Source: Streptomyces griseorubiginosus (GTDB taxonomy: Bacteria > Actinomycetota > Actinomycetes > Streptomycetales > Streptomycetaceae). Taken from it: a stretch of DNA of 42,399 nucleotides. The position numbers were made by a program, and so were the translations under genes. This document shows positions 39,700-42,399 of this stretch, one piece after another (the first letter of the stretch is position 1; each line of letters opens with the position of its first letter). The stretch is taken from positions 1-42,399 of the forward strand of contig NZ_WVUG01000040.1 of assembly GCF_017614965.1 (NCBI RefSeq), written 5' to 3'. The notes beneath the pieces were generated by a model. It made no database searches. It was not told where the DNA came from and saw only the letters and a list, made by a program, of their open reading frames with translations.

Positions 39700-39709
39700 G
39701 GACATGTCC
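39700..39709. promoter_or_regulatory. Palindrome GGACATGTCC in the ECF41 leader
   Basis: A perfect 10-bp palindrome lies 25-34 bp upstream of GTG 39734 and includes the alternative ATG at 39704. Possible operator or part of the divergent promoter. Confidence 0.35.
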
Positions 39710-39733
39710 GCACGCGTCGCATGGGATGGGGCC

Positions 39734-40618
39734 GTGACGACCGACACCGCGACCGATGTCTTCGAAGAACACCGGCCCGTCCTGCTGGGCGTCGCCTACC
39801 GCATGCTCGGCCGGGTGGCCGACGCGGAGGACGTGGTCCAGGAGGCGTGGCTGCGCTGGTCCGGCGCGGACCGCGGCGAGGTGCGCGAGCCGCGCGCGTA
39901 CCTGGTGCGGATCACCACCCGCCTGGCCATCGACCGGCTCCGCCAGGTCAAGGCGCGGGGCGAGACGTACGTCGGCCCGTGGCTGCCCGAGCCGTACGTG
40001 ACCGACTTCGGGGCCACCGTCCCGGACACCGCCGAGCGGGCCGTGCTCGCCGACTCCGTCTCCCTGGCCGTCCTGGTCGTCCTGGAGTCGCTGTCCCCGC
40101 TGGAGCGCGCCGTCTTCGTCCTCAGGGAGGCGTTCGGCTACCCCTACGCCGACATCGCGGCCATGCTCGACCGCGGTGAACCGGCCGTACGGCAGCTCGC
40201 CGGGCGGGCCCGCAAGCACGTGGAGGAACGGCGGCCCCGCTACGAGGTCGATCCGGAGCGGCGCCGGGAGCTGACCGAGCGGTTCCTCGCCGCCGCCGGG
40301 GAGGGTGACCTGGACGGTCTCATGGCGCTGCTCGCGCCCGACGTACGGCTGGTGGGCGACAGCGGCGGGAAGGCGCGGGCGCCGCTGCGGGTGCTGGAGA
40401 GCGCGGACAAGGTGGGCCGCTTCCTCGTCGGCGCCGCGGCGAAGGGCGTACCGGACCCGTCGTTCCGCATCATGGAGCTCAACGGCGGTCCCGCGATCGT
40501 GGCGCTGTCCGCCGGCAAGCCCGACAGCGTCTTCCAGCTGGACGTCTTCGAGGGCCGTGTGCAAGCGGTGTACATCGTGCGCAACCCCGACAAGTTGCGG
40601 TCTCTGCCCGTCGATTAG
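39734..40618 (+). CDS. ECF41-type RNA polymerase sigma factor (SigJ-like)
   Basis: The 294-residue protein has sigma region 2 (EEHRPVLLGVAYRMLGRVAD, AEDVVQEAWLRW), region 4 (LSPLERAVFVLREAFGYPYA, DIAAMLD) and a C-terminal SnoaL-like domain with SGGKARAPLR and YIVRNPDKL. The NPDKL motif and fused SnoaL domain define ECF41, in which the C-terminal domain takes the place of an anti-sigma factor. GTG 39734 with GGGATGGGG upstream is preferred; ATG 39704 would add ten residues. The likely target is the divergent oxidoreductase gene. Confidence 0.92.
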   Translation: MTTDTATDVFEEHRPVLLGVAYRMLGRVADAEDVVQEAWLRWSGADRGEVREPRAYLVRITTRLAIDRLRQVKARGETYVGPWLPEPYVTDFGATVPDTAERAVLADSVSLAVLVVLESLSPLERAVFVLREAFGYPYADIAAMLDRGEPAVRQLAGRARKHVEERRPRYEVDPERRRELTERFLAAAGEGDLDGLMALLAPDVRLVGDSGGKARAPLRVLESADKVGRFLVGAAAKGVPDPSFRIMELNGGPAIVALSAGKPDSVFQLDVFEGRVQAVYIVRNPDKLRSLPVD

Positions 40619-40656
40619 GTAACCGCTCTCTATGTGGTCCCTATGGGATCGAGGAT

Positions 40657-40690
40657 TGGTCTTGACCAAGGGTTTGGGCCGCCCTATGGT
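40657..40690 (+). promoter_or_regulatory. Consensus promoter with GntR-type operator on the -35
   Basis: TTGACC (40662-40667) and TATGGT (40685-40690) are separated by exactly 17 bp, a very good housekeeping promoter. TGGTCTTGACCA (40657-40668) is a near-perfect palindrome covering the -35 box and resembles the TGGTCTAGACCA sites of DasR-type GntR/HutC regulators. The leader to GTG 40767 is about 70 nt. Autorepression by the downstream GntR protein is likely. Confidence 0.75.
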
Positions 40691-40766
40691 CGCAGAGAAG
40701 TGCAACAACCTTTAATAAACAAGGGCGCTAAAACGCCGCCGGACCACGGCGATTGCGGAGGACAGG

Positions 40767-41528
40767 GTGGGGACCACGCAGCTGGAATCGGTGCCGGAAC
40801 CGAAATACTGGCATCTCAAGACCGTGCTCAGTGAGGCACTGGACTCCGAGTTCACCGTCGGTGAGATCCTGCCGAACGAGCGCGACCTGGCCGCCCGCTT
40901 CGGCGTCGCCCGCGCGACGCTCCGCCAGGCCCTGGAGCAGCTCGAACTGGAGGGCAGGCTGCAGCGCCGCCGCGGGGTCGGTACGACCGTCGCCCCGCCG
41001 CGCGTGGGGGTCGCCGTGGGCACGGAGCAGCACGCCTGGCCGGGGGCCGCCGGTGACGTCTGGCAGGCCGTCGACTGCGCCCTGGCCGCAGCGCCGGCCG
41101 CCGTCGCCGCCGCGCTGGAGACCGGGCCGGAGGAGGCCGTGCACACGGTGCGCCGCTCCCGGGTCTCGCACGGCCAGCCCGTCGCCGCCGAACTGCTCTA
41201 CGTCCCCGCCTTCTCGGTGCCGGACCTCTCCGCCATAGACGCCCCGTCCGGACCGGCACGCGCGCGTGCGGTGCTGCGTGAGCTGCAGCGGCTGGAGCTG
41301 GAGGGGCAGGAGAGCTCGGTCGAGCTGGGCTCCGCGCGCGCGGACGACGCGAAGGAGCTGGACCGGCTGCCGGGAGCGCCCGTCCTGGTCGTCACCACCC
41401 GCTACCTCGCGGCGGGCCGCATCGCCGCGTACTCCGTCGCCACGTACCGCGCCGACACCTGCCGGCTGACGTTCGGCGACTCGGGCAACGTGGAGATCCA
41501 CCAGGATCCCGAACGCCAGGCGTCCTGA
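40767..41528 (+). CDS. GntR/HutC-family regulator
   Basis: The 253-residue protein has a GntR winged helix (YWHLKTVLSEALDSEFTVGE, LPNERDLAARFGVARATLRQ, then ALEQLELEGRLQRRRGVGT) and a C-terminal UTRA ligand domain (about residues 90-245, with HTVRRSRVSHGQPVAAELLY). UTRA regulators sense small molecules such as amino-sugar phosphates. GTG 40767 has GGAGGA five bases upstream. It carries a DasR-like site on its own promoter and faces a ROK gene, which together suggest sugar or amino-sugar control; this is inference. Confidence 0.9.
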   Translation: MGTTQLESVPEPKYWHLKTVLSEALDSEFTVGEILPNERDLAARFGVARATLRQALEQLELEGRLQRRRGVGTTVAPPRVGVAVGTEQHAWPGAAGDVWQAVDCALAAAPAAVAAALETGPEEAVHTVRRSRVSHGQPVAAELLYVPAFSVPDLSAIDAPSGPARARAVLRELQRLELEGQESSVELGSARADDAKELDRLPGAPVLVVTTRYLAAGRIAAYSVATYRADTCRLTFGDSGNVEIHQDPERQAS

Positions 41529-41545
41529 CCCCACCCCACCGACCC

Positions 41546-41586
41546 ACGCCGTGCGCCCCGCAACTACGCCGGGGCGCACGGCGTTT
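41546..41586 (+). terminator. Strong Rho-independent-like terminator after the GntR gene
   Basis: The bases 41546-41560 and 41570-41584 form a perfect 15-bp stem (arm ACGCCGTGCGCCCCG) with a 9-nt loop, ending in TTT. It lies 18 bp after the GntR stop. Confidence 0.85.
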
Positions 41587-41915
41587 CCGCGGCGGGCGGG
41601 GGGCGTGGACCGTGGGGCATCGGCTCGAGTTCGTCGCTCGGGGGGCACGCGGGTGCTGCGCTCGCGTTCGGTGCTTGCGGCTCGGCGCCGGCGCCGAGCG
41701 GCAAGAGGCTGGGGCGTCGCCCCAGTCGGCGTCGGATGCGGCGTGGCCGCCCTGAGCCGCCGTATGGCCCTGTGGCTGGCGCGCCTCCGGGTGTTACTGC
41801 CGCTGCGGCTGGGATGCCTGCTGCTGGCGGTGCTGGCGGTGCTGGCGGTGCTGTTGCTCCCGCTGTGGCGTCCGGTGCCGCAGGAGCCCAGTGCCTCAGG
41901 GCATCCACAGGTCTG
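41587..41915. other. Structured spacer between GntR and ROK genes
   Basis: No convincing gene is seen in this 329-bp stretch. It holds a perfect 20-bp palindrome built on GCTCGGCGCC (41680-41699), a second stem CTGGGGCG-T-CGCCCCAG (41709-41725), and three tandem copies of CTGGCGGTG (41824-41850). The stretch near 41610-41655 (GGCATCGGCTCGAGTTCGTC) resembles strings I recall from other Streptomyces spacers. Open frames on either strand have proline- or arginine-rich, non-family products. Confidence 0.55.
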
Positions 41916-42399
41916 TCACGGGCCCAGGGCCTTGCCCGGGCCGGGGCCGCGGCGGGCTGTTGCTGTGGCCTCTACCGCGAAGAGCTGTTCCTCCACGTGG
42001 TCGAGGGCCAGACGGAGGGCGCCCGTCGCCACCGCGACCTCGCCCAGGAGGGAGAGGGTCACCTTCGGGGGACGGAGGCAGTAGCGGGCCAGTTCGCGGC
42101 GCAGGGGATCCAGGACGCCGTCGAGGCCGGCCGCCCAGCCGCCGATGACGACGAGCTCGGGGTCGAGGGCGAGGACCAGGGCGGCGACGTCGTGGACTAG
42201 GCGCTGGATGAAGCGTTCGACGGCTGCACGGGCCCGCTGGTCGCCCTCCCGGGCCTGCGCGAAGACCTTGGCGACGGCCTGCTCGTCGAGGGGATGGAGG
42301 GGCTCGTCGGTCGTGGACAGCAGCGTCTCCGGCGTGGCCTCACGGCCCAGCAGATGCAGCGCGCCGATCTCCCCTGCCGCCCCGCCGAACCCCCGGTGC
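41916..42399 (-). CDS. ROK-family protein, C-terminal part (partial)
   Basis: About 160 codons on the minus strand read HRGFGGAAGEIGALHLLGRE from the window edge to a TGA at 41916-41918. GFGGAAGEIG is the ROK family signature, and LVLALDPELVVIGGWAAGLD is the typical late domain. ROK proteins are sugar kinases or, with an N-terminal helix-turn-helix, sugar-responsive regulators. The CxCGxxGCxE zinc motif that normally follows GEIGH is missing, and His after GEIG is replaced by Ala, which favours a regulator over a kinase. The start lies beyond the window. Confidence 0.85.
   Translation of the reverse strand, partial: HRGFGGAAGEIGALHLLGREATPETLLSTTDEPLHPLDEQAVAKVFAQAREGDQRARAAVERFIQRLVHDVAALVLALDPELVVIGGWAAGLDGVLDPLRRELARYCLRPPKVTLSLLGEVAVATGALRLALDHVEEQLFAVEATATARRGPGPGKALGP

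Noticed and set aside
41551..42084. Plus-strand small membrane protein with an AVLAVLAVLLL segment
   Set aside because: The hydrophobic run comes from the 9-bp CTGGCGGTG repeat, the start codon lies inside the terminator stem, and the frame ends antisense to the ROK gene.
1..42399. Secondary-metabolite gene cluster or mobile element
   Set aside because: No PKS, NRPS, terpene or RiPP core enzyme, transposase, integrase or phage gene was recognised; the window reads as ordinary chromosomal and regulator-rich DNA.

Overview
The window reads as a chromosomal segment of a Streptomyces or a close actinomycete relative. Base composition is very GC-rich with strong third-position GC. GTG and TTG starts are common, many genes have no Shine-Dalgarno but a -10 box about 6 nt before the start codon (leaderless pattern), and the families (MmyB-like XRE regulators, ECF41 sigma, DUF7144, Imm21, AfsR-like remnant, ACT-GNAT acetyltransferase) are typical of that group. 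No rRNA, tRNA, CRISPR, insertion sequence or prophage was recognised. All functional names rest on reading motifs by eye; no database search was run.

Layout. 1-138: 3' end of an unidentified gene. 404-2173: membrane protein joining a degenerate sigma-factor-like region, a zinc-finger-like motif and a ricin-type lectin domain. 2252-3949: MmyB-type regulator plus a short-chain dehydrogenase. 4095-6798: DedA protein, gamma-carbonic anhydrase (convergent) and a lipid-kinase-like protein. 6852-11049 (minus): operon DUF7144 membrane protein, PPK2 polyphosphate kinase, P-type cation ATPase, the last two overlapping ATGA. 11256-14183: acyltransferase, EamA transporter with divergent XRE-cupin regulator, YbaK-like deacylase. 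14234-15747: CDF metal exporter with divergent ArsR sensor. 15754-18688 (minus): PobA-like monooxygenase and an APC permease as separate units. 18901-21730: CoA-binding protein, degenerate CysRS paralogue coupled to SixA phosphatase, small unknown protein, YigZ/IMPACT protein. 21838-26006: SbcD-SbcC repair nuclease, overlapping GTGA. 26000-29040: Lrp regulator, rhodanese, a 0.5-kb repeat-rich non-coding patch holding a regulator fossil, orphan Imm21 protein, SDR. 29041-33780: DUF885 peptidase, Lrp regulator divergent from a Cys/Met PLP lyase, ACT-GNAT acetyltransferase. 33938-38831: PhoD with a likely PHO box, MocR regulator divergent from an EamA transporter, alpha/beta hydrolase. 38954-40618: NADP-binding oxidoreductase divergent from an ECF41 sigma factor. 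40767-42399: GntR regulator with an operator on its own promoter, then the 3' part of a ROK gene.

How genes work together. The window is mostly small regulator-target pairs (XRE/SDR, XRE-cupin/EamA, ArsR/CDF, Lrp/PLP lyase, MocR/EamA, ECF41/oxidoreductase), which makes the intergenic operators as informative as the genes. The most unusual items are the sigma-like/lectin membrane fusion, the DUF7144-PPK2-P-type ATPase operon, the inactive-looking CysRS paralogue coupled to SixA, the degenerate repeat patch with a regulator fossil, and a dispersed palindromic element that appears to supply the C-terminus of the PLP enzyme.
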